Shown here one piece after another: positions 39,205 through 48,447 of a stretch of DNA of 64,000 nucleotides. Made by a program: the position numbers and the translations under genes. Origin of the DNA: Bradyrhizobium arachidis (GTDB lineage: Bacteria > Pseudomonadota > Alphaproteobacteria > Rhizobiales > Xanthobacteraceae). Each line of letters opens with the position of its first letter. Positions within the stretch are counted from its first letter, which is position 1. The stretch spans positions 9,177,001-9,241,000 of the forward strand of contig NZ_CP030050.1 of assembly GCF_015291705.1 (NCBI RefSeq), given 5' to 3'. Under the pieces are notes generated by a model. The model was not told where the DNA came from, did not search any database, and was given only the letters and a program-made list of their open reading frames with translations.

Positions 39205-40485
39205 TCACAATGCGAAGCGCCGCAGATCGGAGAGCACTGACGCGACGAAGCCCAGGAACCGGGCCCCAGCCACGCCGTCGACGACCCGGTGATCCCACGA
39301 CAGAATCATCGGAAGGATGAGGCGCGGTTCAAACTCGCGGCCGTTCCAGACCGCCTCGGTGGCGGCCCGCCCGGCGCCGAGGATCGCCACCTCGGGCGCG
39401 TTGATGATGGGCGTAAATCCCTGACCGCCGATGCCTCCGAGAGACGACACCGAGAAACAGCCGCCCTGCATGTCGCCCGACGCGAGCTGCCCCGCGCGCG
39501 CCTTGTCGGCGAGCGAGCGCATCTCCGCGGCAATCTGCCGAAGGCCCTTCTTATCGCAGTCCCGGATCACTGGCACGACCAGACCTCTCGGCGTGTCGAC
39601 AGCGACGCCGATGTGGACGTAGTGCTTGAGGATCAACTCATCGCCATCGAGCGACGAATTGAAGCGCGGGTATTTCTGCAGCGCCAAGGCCGCGGCCTTG
39701 ATCAGCAGCGACACCATGGTGAGCTTCGCCGTGTCCTTCGCGGCCTCGGCATTGGCGAGCTGACGAAAGGCTTCGGCGTCGGTCACATCCGCTCTGTCGA
39801 AATTCGTTACATGGGGAATGACGCTCCAGTTGCGCGAGAGGTTCGTACCGGTCAGCTTCTGGATCCGTGTCAGCGGCAGGCGCTCGACCGCGCCGTACCT
39901 CTCGAAATCCACCTTGGGCCAATCGACCGGGGCGCCGGGCTCAGGCGCCGTCGCCGGTCTCGATCGCACCAGTCCGTTGACGAAGGCCGCCACATCCTCG
40001 CGCAAAATCCGGCCCTTGGGGCCTGTGGGCACGACAGAGTCCAGCGTCACGCCGAGCTCACGCGCCAAAGCGCGGACCGACGGCGATGCATGCGCCGCCC
40101 CGCTAAGCTGCGGCTGCTGTGCACGTGCTCGCGAGTCATCGACTGGAGCCACGGGCGCCAGCCGTGACAGCGCCTCCTGCTGCGAGATCCGTTGCTCCAC
40201 CTGCGGTGCCGACGCAGTCGCCGGCGGAGGCGCGGTGGATTCGCCGCGCCCTTCGAGGACCATCAGAACCGAACCTTGAGAAACCCGCACCCCGACGTCG
40301 ATCATCAGTTTGGCCACCGTGCCTGCGGCCGGGGATGGCACCTCCATCGTCGCCTTGTCGGACTCGATCGACAGCAACGGCATGTCGATCGTGACCTCGT
40401 CGCCGACCGACACATTGATTTCGACTACCGGAACATCCTTGTAGTCCCCAATATCTGGCAGAACGACTTCAATTGAACGAGACAT
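39205..40485 (-). CDS. aceF: Dihydrolipoamide acyltransferase (E2)
   Basis: A 426-residue E2 core protein. One lipoyl domain (about 1-80, ESDKATMEVPSPAAG) is followed by an Ala/Pro linker, a peripheral-subunit-binding domain (ASPSVRALARELGV, about 135-170), and the catalytic domain ending SWDHRVVDGVAGARFL with the active His. It transfers the acyl group from the E1 product to CoA. It lies 17 bases downstream of aceE. Start at 40485 with GGAGCG. Confidence 0.93.
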   Translation of the reverse strand: MSRSIEVVLPDIGDYKDVPVVEINVSVGDEVTIDMPLLSIESDKATMEVPSPAAGTVAKLMIDVGVRVSQGSVLMVLEGRGESTAPPPATASAPQVEQRISQQEALSRLAPVAPVDDSRARAQQPQLSGAAHASPSVRALARELGVTLDSVVPTGPKGRILREDVAAFVNGLVRSRPATAPEPGAPVDWPKVDFERYGAVERLPLTRIQKLTGTNLSRNWSVIPHVTNFDRADVTDAEAFRQLANAEAAKDTAKLTMVSLLIKAAALALQKYPRFNSSLDGDELILKHYVHIGVAVDTPRGLVVPVIRDCDKKGLRQIAAEMRSLADKARAGQLASGDMQGGCFSVSSLGGIGGQGFTPIINAPEVAILGAGRAATEAVWNGREFEPRLILPMILSWDHRVVDGVAGARFLGFVASVLSDLRRFAL

Positions 40486-40502
40486 GCGCGCTCCGCCCTC
40501 TC

Positions 40503-43181
40503 TCAACGCGACCAAGGCGATGCAACGCCGGTCGGCAATTCGTAGCTGGCGATGGCTTCGGCGACCTGCTCACGCGCCACTTGACCCAATTTTGCCAGCG
40601 CCGACAGCGCCGCAACGACGATCTGCTTGCGATCGACCTCGAAGAACGATCTCAGCGCGACGCGTGTATCGCTGCGCCCGAAGCCGTCGGTGCCCAGCAC
40701 CGTATAGGGCGCCTCGATGTAAGAACCGATCAGTTGCGGATACGCCCGGACATAATCCGATGCCGCGACGATCGGCACCTTGCCGCCGAGGCATTGTACG
40801 ACGTGGCTCTCGACCGGGGTCGACAGTGGCGAGAGCCGATTAGTTCGCTCCACATCGCGCGCCTCCCGCGCCAGCTCGGAAAAGCTCGTTGCCGACCAGA
40901 CTTCACAGGCCACTTTCCATTCGCTTTGCAGCATCGCTGCGGCGGCGAGCGCCTCCGGGAGAATGGCGCCCGAGCCGACCAGCCTGATCTTCGCCGGCCC
41001 GTCAGCGCTCGGCAGAACCCGATAGAGACCCTTGATGATGCCGTCGCGTGCATCGTCGGGCATCGAGGGCTGCGCATAGTTCTCGTTCATCGCCGTGAGG
41101 TAATAGAACTCGTCGTTGCCCTGCTCGAGCATCGACCGCATGCCGTGATCGACGATGACGGCCACCTCGTAGGAGAATGCCGGATCGTAGGCCCGGCAGT
41201 TCGGAACGGTCGCCGCCATCAGATGGCTGGACCCGTCCTGATGCTGCAAGCCTTCGCCGCCGAGCGTCGTCCGGCCGGCCGTCGCCCCGATCAAAAAGCC
41301 ACGCGCGCGCTGGTCCGCCGCCGCCCAGATCAGATCGCCGACCCGCTGAAAGCCGAACATCGAATAGTAGATATAGAATGGCAGCAACGGGAAGTTATGG
41401 ATGCTATAGGAGGTAGCCGCCGCGGTCCATGACGAAATCGCCCCCGCCTCGGTGATCCCCTCCTCCAGCAATTGACCGTCGATCGCTTCCTTGTAGTACA
41501 ACATCGAACCGGCATCTTCCGGCTCGTAGAGCTGTCCCGCCGGCGAGTAGATGCCGACCTGTCTGAACAGGTTCGCCATTCCGAAGGTGCGGGCTTCGTC
41601 GGCGACGATCGGAACGATGCGCGGGCCGAGCGTTTTGTCCTTGAGCAAATTGGTGAACAGCCGCACGATCGCCATCGTGGTCGACGTCTCCTTGCCGTCG
41701 CCGCGCAGCGCGAACTCCGCGTAGGATTGCAGCGGCGGCACCGGCAGCGCCGCCGAAGCGCGTCGCCGCGCCGGCATGTAGCCACCGAGTGTCGCGCGAC
41801 GGGCGCGCAGGTACTGAATTTCCGCGCTGTCTTCCGCAGGCCTGAAGAATTCCAGATCCTCAACTTGCTCGTTGCTGAGCGGCAGGGCGAACCGGTCGCG
41901 GAACGCATACAGCGCGTCGACGTCGAGCTTCTTGGCCTGGTGCGACGTCATGCGCGACTCGCCGGCGCCGCCCATGCCGTAGCCCTTCTTGGTCTTCGCC
42001 AGAATGACGGTCGGCCGACCCTTAATGTCCTTCGCGGCGGCAAAGGCCGCGAACAGCTTCTTGAAGTCGTGGCCACCGCGCTTCAGGCCGTCGATATCCG
42101 CGTCCGACATGTGCGCAACTAGCGCCCGGACCTCGGGATCCTCGCTGAAGAAGTGGGCGAGGTTGTAGGCCCCATCCTTGGCGCCGAGCGTCTGATATTT
42201 GCCATCGACGGTGTCGGCGAATTTGTGCAGCAGCGCATGCTTGCTATCGCGCGCGAAGATATCGTCCCAGTCCGATCCCCACAGCACCTTGATGACGTTC
42301 CAGCCGGCGCCCTGGAAAAGTGATTCGAGCTCCTGAATCACCTGCCCGTTGCCGCGGACCGGCCCATCCAGGCGCTGCAGGTTGCAATTGACGACGAAGG
42401 TGAGGTTGTCGAGATTTTCCCGCGCCGCCAGGGCGAGCCCGGCAATCGATTCCGGCTCGTCCATCTCGCCGTCGCCGAACACACCCCAGACGTGGCGACC
42501 AGCAGTCTGCACCAGGCCGCGATGCTGCAGATACTTCATGAACCGCGCCTGGTAGATCGCGCTGATCGGCCCAAGGCCCATCGACGCCGACGGCACCTGC
42601 CAGAACTCCGGCATCAGCCAGGGATGCGGATAGGACGACAGACCGGGGCCGCTCAGTTCCTGGCGATACAGCTTCAGATTTTCGTCCGACAGTCGGCCTT
42701 CGAGATACGCTCGTGCATAGACTCCGGGGGACGAATGCGGCTGGAAGTACACCAAGTCGCCCTCCGACTCGGAGCTTGACGCGCGAAAGAAATGATTGAA
42801 ACCGACTTCGAAAATCTCCGCGGCCGAGGCGTAGCTGGCGACGTGCCCGCCGAGCTCCCCATAGGCCCTGTTGGCACGGACCACCATCGCGAGCGCGTTC
42901 CAGCGAATGATCGCCGTCAGGCGGGTCTCGATCGCGATGTCGCCGGGGTATGGCTTCTGCTGCTCGAGCGGAATAGAATTGCGATAGGGCGAAAACGGCG
43001 GAGAGTCCGGCAGAACGCCGAGCTCCTTCGCACGCCGATCGAGCGCAGCCAGGATGTATCGCACGCGCTCGGCACCGGCGCTGCGGTGGAGCGATCCAAG
43101 CGATGCGAGCCAATCGGCGGTTTCGACCGTGTCCTGATCGGCGTTGACCGCCTTGCGTGGCGGATCGATGTGTGCAGTCAT
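40503..43181 (-). CDS. aceE: Homodimeric pyruvate dehydrogenase-type E1 (AceE family)
   Basis: An 892-residue thiamine diphosphate-dependent 2-oxoacid dehydrogenase E1 of the single-chain AceE type. Features are HSSPGVYARAYLEGRL near residue 140, the TPP motif GDGEMDEPESIAGL, NLQRLDGPVRGNG, and KTKKGYGMGGAGESRMTSHQ region. The C-terminal third has HGMRSM and DGFGRSDTRVALRSFFEVD. Alphaproteobacteria normally use a two-chain E1 (PdhA/PdhB), so this is an accessory enzyme. Its substrate may be pyruvate or 2-oxobutyrate. ATG at 43181 begins MTAHIDPP. Confidence 0.92.
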   Translation of the reverse strand: MTAHIDPPRKAVNADQDTVETADWLASLGSLHRSAGAERVRYILAALDRRAKELGVLPDSPPFSPYRNSIPLEQQKPYPGDIAIETRLTAIIRWNALAMVVRANRAYGELGGHVASYASAAEIFEVGFNHFFRASSSESEGDLVYFQPHSSPGVYARAYLEGRLSDENLKLYRQELSGPGLSSYPHPWLMPEFWQVPSASMGLGPISAIYQARFMKYLQHRGLVQTAGRHVWGVFGDGEMDEPESIAGLALAARENLDNLTFVVNCNLQRLDGPVRGNGQVIQELESLFQGAGWNVIKVLWGSDWDDIFARDSKHALLHKFADTVDGKYQTLGAKDGAYNLAHFFSEDPEVRALVAHMSDADIDGLKRGGHDFKKLFAAFAAAKDIKGRPTVILAKTKKGYGMGGAGESRMTSHQAKKLDVDALYAFRDRFALPLSNEQVEDLEFFRPAEDSAEIQYLRARRATLGGYMPARRRASAALPVPPLQSYAEFALRGDGKETSTTMAIVRLFTNLLKDKTLGPRIVPIVADEARTFGMANLFRQVGIYSPAGQLYEPEDAGSMLYYKEAIDGQLLEEGITEAGAISSWTAAATSYSIHNFPLLPFYIYYSMFGFQRVGDLIWAAADQRARGFLIGATAGRTTLGGEGLQHQDGSSHLMAATVPNCRAYDPAFSYEVAVIVDHGMRSMLEQGNDEFYYLTAMNENYAQPSMPDDARDGIIKGLYRVLPSADGPAKIRLVGSGAILPEALAAAAMLQSEWKVACEVWSATSFSELAREARDVERTNRLSPLSTPVESHVVQCLGGKVPIVAASDYVRAYPQLIGSYIEAPYTVLGTDGFGRSDTRVALRSFFEVDRKQIVVAALSALAKLGQVAREQVAEAIASYELPTGVASPWSR

Positions 43182-43550
43182 GCGTCGGGCTCCAGAAAGC
43201 TCGCACTTGGTAGCATCGGGTGCTATGGCACGTGCTGCTGAATACGGCCGCGTTCCGACGGATTGCCCGACTCCGGAGGGACGCCGGGGCTCGCGTCGCA
43301 GCATTCTCTGCTGTTGGTTTAATCAGCAAGTGATGGAACCGTGGGCCGCCTGACAGGTGCTTCCGCTTGGTCACGGCGCAACATGACGCATCACTAAGCG
43401 CTCACGCCGCAGGAGCGGGCATCTTGTCGCAGATCAGCGAACTCGACGACTCGCCGCGACTAGTGACCTGACCTTTCAAAACAGCTAACCTCGGTTAACG
43501 GCAGGATCTGCATCAAAGCTTGACTGACTTGACGAATTGGCAGGATTGAA
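43182..43550. promoter_or_regulatory. 369-base divergent region, aceE operon / araC-type gene
   Basis: No gene is seen. It must carry promoters in both directions. The palindrome TAACC-TC-GGTTA (43486-43497) lies about 55 bases upstream of the AraC gene. The ribosome site GGCAGGA precedes that ATG. Confidence 0.5.
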
Positions 43551-44411
43551 ATGCCGCCCGAGACCGAGTTCGATCCGGATTTTGCGCGAATGGATTTGCC
43601 CGATCTTCGGATCAACTATGATCCGGTCGATCCGGATCAGTTCGATCGTCCCGTTACTTCATTCTGTCTCGAAACCAGCAAAGACAACGACGACCTGCCG
43701 CTGCACTCACACCGCAAAGGCCAATTGGTTGTCGCGTCTCATGGCTCGGTGATGTGCCGGGCGCCTGGCGGCTTGTGGATCGTGCCTCCGCAAGGCGCGG
43801 TATGGATCCCGGCCGGCGTGCAGCACAGCAATTGCGTGGCCGATTTCGGCAAACTCTATACTGTGTTCATCGATCCACAGGTCAGCATGCTGCCGCGGAC
43901 CTGCTGCACGCTGATGATCACGTCGCTGGTGCGCGAATTGATCCACCGCCTCTCGGTGTTCCCACCGCTCTATCCGCTTGAAGGACCGACCAGCCGTCTC
44001 GGCCGGGTCTTGCTCGACGAACTCGTGCAGATGCCGACGACGGATGAAATGTATCTTCCGATCTCCAACGACGCCCGTCTTCAACAACTCGCGACCTCCT
44101 TATTGAATAATCCGGGCGACCGCAGCACGATGGACGAAGTCGCCTCGCGCTACGCAATGAGCGAGAGCACGTTCGCACGCTTCATCGCCAAGGAAACAGG
44201 GATGACTTTCGGGCGCTGGCGCCAGCGTCTCCACATTCTGATCGCCATGCAACGCCTCACGGCGGGCAGCTCGGTCCAGGCCGTGTCGCTGGAACTGGGC
44301 TACGAATCGCCCAGCGCGTTCATCACGATGTTCAAGAAGACGATGGGACAGAGCCCGCGCCGCTTCCTTGCCGAGCGGTCGCGCCTGATCAATTCGGACA
44401 GTTTGCCCTAG
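43551..44411 (+). CDS. AraC-family regulator with cupin domain, paralogue 1
   Basis: A 286-residue regulator. The N-terminal cupin (about 45-125, DLPLHSHRKGQLV, GGLWIVPPQGAVWIPAG) is followed by two helix-turn-helix motifs (about 190-285, MDEVASRYAMSESTFARFI and VSLELGYESPSAFITMFKK). It is closely similar to the AraC protein at 58.3-59.2 kb along its entire length. Divergent from aceE, so it probably controls the aceE-mutase operon and perhaps the catabolic operon. Confidence 0.88.
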   Translation: MPPETEFDPDFARMDLPDLRINYDPVDPDQFDRPVTSFCLETSKDNDDLPLHSHRKGQLVVASHGSVMCRAPGGLWIVPPQGAVWIPAGVQHSNCVADFGKLYTVFIDPQVSMLPRTCCTLMITSLVRELIHRLSVFPPLYPLEGPTSRLGRVLLDELVQMPTTDEMYLPISNDARLQQLATSLLNNPGDRSTMDEVASRYAMSESTFARFIAKETGMTFGRWRQRLHILIAMQRLTAGSSVQAVSLELGYESPSAFITMFKKTMGQSPRRFLAERSRLINSDSLP

Positions 44412-44443
44412 CTCGCACGTCCTTGCCTCGGCATTTGACGACC

Positions 44444-44472
44444 GCGGCCCCGCGACGCTTTCGCGGGGCCGC
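44444..44472. terminator. 12-bp perfect hairpin between convergent araC-type and livK-type genes
   Basis: GCGGCCCCGCGA and TCGCGGGGCCGC flank a 5-base loop. It lies between the two converging stop codons, so a bidirectional terminator is likely, though T-tracts are absent. Confidence 0.6.
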
Positions 44473-44483
44473 ACGGAACGACG

Positions 44484-45707
44484 TCAGCGTTTGCTGTAAG
44501 GCGCAAGCGGATACTCGAGCGACGCTTCCGCGATGGCCTTTGGAGCCACCACTCGCGGCCTGCCTTTCAGACCCTGCAGCATCACCATCGAACAGTGGAT
44601 ATTCTGGCCGGTCTCGTCGAACTTGGTGTTGTCGCCGTACATCAGGATCGGCTTCATGTCGGTCTTCTTGAGCGCGCCGTGAATCGCCGCCGACTCCGGC
44701 GAAGCCGCCCGCGTCACGGCGTCTGCGACGATCTGCACCGCCTCGAACGCGCAGCCCGCATTGGCATCGAACCAGTCGTTCGGGTAGTCGGCCGCGAACA
44801 TCTTCATGATCTTGTCGGTCTCGGCGCCCTTGGGATTGAGCCACAACGCCGACAGAACCGGACCGTCACCATACTTTCCGAGCGCGTCGTGATACGCCTT
44901 GTCGGACACGCCGTTGGAGTTGGGCGAAAACACCATCTTCGGGTCCCAGCCCTGCTTGATGCATTCGCGCGCGATCATGATCGCGTCGTTGACGCGCGTG
45001 ACCGAGATCAAAGCATCGGCACCCGACGCTTTCGCCTTGGCAACTTCCACCGACAGATCCTTGGCCTTCTCGTCATAGGCAACGTACTGCGCGATCTTGA
45101 GCGGAACATCCACTTCCTTCCACGCCTGATCAATGCTGGCCGCCGTCGACTGCCCCATCGTGTTGTTGAGATGGAGAACGACGGCGCTGCTCGGCGGATC
45201 CTTCAGCGTGCCGAGCACGGACTTCAACTCGGTCAACGATTGCCGCACGATGGTCAGCGACGTGGGGTAATAGCGGAACACTTGGGTGAAGCCCTGTGAA
45301 GTTACCTGGGTGGCGCTCGCGATGTGGACCACCATCGGCACCTTGGCGGCCTCGCAGGCCTGCAGCGCCGAAATGGTGGCACCGGAATCCCACGCGCCGA
45401 TCAGCACGGTGCAGCCCTGCCGGATCAGGCTCTCGGCGGCAATCCGGCCGTTCTCCGGACGGCTTTGCGTATCGGCGTGAACGATCTCGATGTCGAGGCC
45501 GAACTTCTCACGCGCGAATTTGGCGCCGAGATAGATGCCGCGCACGCAGGCCTGACCGGGAAACGCCAGCACGCCGCTGCTGGGCATGATCGCTCCGACT
45601 TTCACTTTCGTGTTCGCCGCAAACGATGGCGTTGATACCAGGCCTGCCGCAATTCCCAATCCGCTTCCGACAATCGTCCGCCGCGTGATTCCGCTTCGCT
45701 TGGTCAT
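44484..45707 (-). CDS. Branched-chain amino acid-type ABC substrate-binding protein (LivK family)
   Basis: A 407-residue periplasmic binding protein (type 1 PBP). The signal MTKRSGITRRTIVGSGLG includes a twin-Arg pattern and ends near PSFAAN. The body starts VKVGAIMPSSGVLAFPGQAC, the ligand-binding opening of the Liv/Urt family. It is the last gene of the 12-gene unit that also encodes LivHMGF-type components, so it likely delivers the pathway substrate. The longer in-frame extension upstream overlaps the ligase gene and is rejected. Confidence 0.88.
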   Translation of the reverse strand: MTKRSGITRRTIVGSGLGIAAGLVSTPSFAANTKVKVGAIMPSSGVLAFPGQACVRGIYLGAKFAREKFGLDIEIVHADTQSRPENGRIAAESLIRQGCTVLIGAWDSGATISALQACEAAKVPMVVHIASATQVTSQGFTQVFRYYPTSLTIVRQSLTELKSVLGTLKDPPSSAVVLHLNNTMGQSTAASIDQAWKEVDVPLKIAQYVAYDEKAKDLSVEVAKAKASGADALISVTRVNDAIMIARECIKQGWDPKMVFSPNSNGVSDKAYHDALGKYGDGPVLSALWLNPKGAETDKIMKMFAADYPNDWFDANAGCAFEAVQIVADAVTRAASPESAAIHGALKKTDMKPILMYGDNTKFDETGQNIHCSMVMLQGLKGRPRVVAPKAIAEASLEYPLAPYSKR

Positions 45708-45784
45708 CTCGATGTCCTGTTGCTGAAGGAGTGAAATCTTATCTCGACTGGTAGCTTCGTACGTTTTGGGACCGACCGCCGACC

Positions 45785-47650
45785 TCAAAGGCCCATCTCG
45801 GCCTTGATCAATTCTTCCTCGGTTTCGTCGTAGAGCGACGCGATCAGCGACTGATAGCGCTCGTTGATCTGCTTGCGACGCTTCTTCCGCGTCGGCGTCA
45901 TCACGCCGTTCTCGAGCGACAGCTCCTCCGGCAGAATGCGGAACGCCTTGATCTGCTCGGCTCGCGCCAGCCTTCCGTTGGCCTTGCCGATCTCCGCCTC
46001 GATCAGCCGGTTGACGATCTCGGAGCCTGCCAGGTCCGCGTAACTCGCGATCTTGTCGTCGCGCGACTTCGCCCAGTCCATTGTGGCGGTGGCATCCACT
46101 TCGATCAGGGCGGTGAGATATTTTCGCCCCTCGCCGATCACAGCCGCCTCGGAGATGAACGGGCTGTGCCTCAGCTCGTTTTCGATCTGAGTCGGGCTGA
46201 TCGATTTGCCGTTCGACGTGTTGATGATCTCCTTCTTCCGGTCGACAAGCTTGAAGGTTCCTTCCGGCGACACTTCGACGATGTCGCCGGTGTAGAGCCA
46301 GCCGTCGCGAAGCGCCGCTTTCGTCTCGTCCGGCTTGTTCCAATAGCCCGCGAACAATCCCGGTCCGCGGACGATCATCTCGCCGTCCTGGAGCACGGCG
46401 GTTTCCCAGGCCGGATCCGGCAGCGGGACCCCGACGTTGCCGGCCTTCGGCCACTCCGCCATCTGCACCAGATTGGCACCGACCAGTTCGGTCTGGCCGT
46501 AGCACTCCCTGAGCTGCAAGCCCCACAACTGCCACAGCGACATCAGCTCGGACGGCATCGCCGCCGACGAGGTGAACGCGACCTTCAGCTCGTCGAAACC
46601 GACCTCCGCGAGCAGCGGCAGGAACACTTGCTCGCGGCAGGCCGCGAACAGTTTCGAGACGAAGGCATCCTCGTGGCCGCGCTGACGGTCTTCGAGCGCC
46701 CTGCGCGCGATCGTCATGGCGAGCGTGTAGTTCTGATCTCCCCCTTCCCCGGCGGGATGCACCTTGCTGAGGATCTGTGTCGCAAAGCGCTGGTAGAACC
46801 GCGGCGGCGCCATATAGTAGGTCGGCTTCACCTCTTTGATCGTCTGGGCGAAGTCCGCGGTCGTCTCGCCGAAATATGGAACTGCGTCGGCAATCAGCGG
46901 CAACGTGGTCGCCTGCCCGCGCGCCACGGTGTGCGACATCGGCAAATGCACGACCACCCGGTGTTCCTCTTCGCGCATGCTGGGGCCGAACAGGGTGATG
47001 CAATGAACGCCGGCGAGAATGGAAAGGTGCGTCAGCATGGCGCCTTTGGGGTTTCCGGTCGTCCCGGACGTATAGCCGATGCTGACGACATCTGACGCCT
47101 TTGCTGTCGCGCTCTCCTTCTGCAGATAGTCATGCGCATCGACATCGTGTGCTCCAACAAAGCCGGCCAGCGACTTGATCGACGCCGAGGCCTCGCCGGT
47201 CCAATCCGGGTCGAGTACGATGATGCCGCGGAGCTGCTCGGCCCGACCGGAGGCGAGCACGATGAGAAGCTGCGGCTCCCCGCCGACGAACGCGAACTTC
47301 GCGCCTGAATCCGTGAAGCAGTAAGCCACTTCTTCGGGTGACGAGGTGAAGTAAACGCCCACCATGACGCCGCCGGCGCACATCGTGGCCATGTCGGCGA
47401 TCAGCCATTCCTCGGACGAATCGCCCATGATCGCGACCCGATCGCCGCGCTCGAGACCAGCACGCCGCAGCGCGCTGGCCAGGTTCACGACACGCTGCGC
47501 ATAGGCGCTCCACGTCATGGCGGTCCAGGCGCCGTGACGCTTTTGTTGCAAGGCGATCTTCTCGGGCCGCTCCGCGAGTCGCGCGGCCAAAAGCTGCACG
47601 ACGGTCGTATCCGCCAACTGGGCGCCGGATGTCATCTCAGCGACGTTCAT
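45785..47650 (-). CDS. AMP-forming acyl-CoA ligase (long-chain type)
   Basis: A 621-residue adenylate-forming enzyme that activates a carboxylic acid to its CoA thioester. AMP-binding P-loop IGYTSGTTGNPKGAMLTH (about 180), GYGQTE-like motif ECYGQTELVG, YTGDIVE, and DRKKEIINTSNGKSISP near residue 460. The long-chain (FadD15-like) subgroup often occurs within Liv-type ABC operons, suggesting uptake coupled to thioesterification. Stop and start with the upstream hydratase are nearly adjacent (TGAAATG). The acid substrate is unknown. Confidence 0.88.
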   Translation of the reverse strand: MNVAEMTSGAQLADTTVVQLLAARLAERPEKIALQQKRHGAWTAMTWSAYAQRVVNLASALRRAGLERGDRVAIMGDSSEEWLIADMATMCAGGVMVGVYFTSSPEEVAYCFTDSGAKFAFVGGEPQLLIVLASGRAEQLRGIIVLDPDWTGEASASIKSLAGFVGAHDVDAHDYLQKESATAKASDVVSIGYTSGTTGNPKGAMLTHLSILAGVHCITLFGPSMREEEHRVVVHLPMSHTVARGQATTLPLIADAVPYFGETTADFAQTIKEVKPTYYMAPPRFYQRFATQILSKVHPAGEGGDQNYTLAMTIARRALEDRQRGHEDAFVSKLFAACREQVFLPLLAEVGFDELKVAFTSSAAMPSELMSLWQLWGLQLRECYGQTELVGANLVQMAEWPKAGNVGVPLPDPAWETAVLQDGEMIVRGPGLFAGYWNKPDETKAALRDGWLYTGDIVEVSPEGTFKLVDRKKEIINTSNGKSISPTQIENELRHSPFISEAAVIGEGRKYLTALIEVDATATMDWAKSRDDKIASYADLAGSEIVNRLIEAEIGKANGRLARAEQIKAFRILPEELSLENGVMTPTRKKRRKQINERYQSLIASLYDETEEELIKAEMGL

Positions 47651-47651
47651 T

Positions 47652-48431
47652 TCAGCGCTCCGCGAAACGCTTGCGCTTGGCCGCGAATGCGGCAACCGCC
47701 TCGGCCCGCTCGGGCGACTTGAACGTCAACATCTCCAGCGCCGCAGAGGTGTCGAGCAGCAGGTGGGCGTACTGCTTGATGATCTTGTTGACGCTGTACT
47801 TGGTCCACACGATCGATTCCTTCGGCCCGCTTGCCAGCAGTTCGGCGTATTCGATCGCGGCATCGAGAACGTTGCCGTCTGCGACCACCTCGTTGATCAT
47901 GCCGATAGCAGCCGCTTTCTCGGCGGAGATGAATTCGCCGGTCATCAGATAGTGCTTCGCGCGTACCGGCCCCATCAGCAGCGGCCAGATCACCGCGCCG
48001 CCATCGCCCGCGACGACGCCGGCATTTACGTGCGTGTCGGCGAAACGGGCTGTCGAGCTCGCATAGATCACGTCGCAGAACAGTGCGAGCGTGGCACCCA
48101 GGCCGACCGCGACACCGTTGACGGCCGCGACGATCGGCACTTCGACTTCCAGCATGTTGCGGATGAGGTGGCGACCGCTGCGCGTCGGGGACGGCAGCGT
48201 TCCCTTATCCAGCGACTTCTGATCGCCACCAGAGCAAAATCCCCGGCCCGCACCGGTGAGAACGATCGCGTTGACAGAACTGTCGTGATCCAGCTTGACG
48301 AAGACGTCTTCGAGCTCCTCGTGCATCTCCCAGTTGATCGCGTTGAGGATCTCCGGGCGGTTCATCGTGACGATCGCGACGCCAGTGGCGCGCTGCTCGA
48401 CGATCAGGTACTTGTAGCCGTATTCCGACAT
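47652..48431 (-). CDS. Enoyl-CoA hydratase/isomerase family protein (A)
   Basis: A 259-residue crotonase-fold enzyme. Oxyanion-hole segments are GAGRGFCSGGDQKSLD (about 60-76) and GVAVGLGATLALFCD (about 105-120). Crotonases hydrate, isomerise or cleave acyl-CoA. The pair of Glu residues used by classical hydratases is not clearly conserved, with Val/Asp-like residues at the second site, so the reaction is uncertain. It is tightly coupled to the ligase gene. Confidence 0.85.
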   Translation of the reverse strand: MSEYGYKYLIVEQRATGVAIVTMNRPEILNAINWEMHEELEDVFVKLDHDSSVNAIVLTGAGRGFCSGGDQKSLDKGTLPSPTRSGRHLIRNMLEVEVPIVAAVNGVAVGLGATLALFCDVIYASSTARFADTHVNAGVVAGDGGAVIWPLLMGPVRAKHYLMTGEFISAEKAAAIGMINEVVADGNVLDAAIEYAELLASGPKESIVWTKYSVNKIIKQYAHLLLDTSAALEMLTFKSPERAEAVAAFAAKRKRFAER

Positions 48432-48447
48432 TGATTTCACCGTTCGA

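Noticed and set aside
44484..47003. 839-codon reading of the livK-type gene extending into the ligase gene
   Set aside because: The first 430 codons run over the acyl-CoA ligase in another frame; the true start is the signal peptide at 45707.
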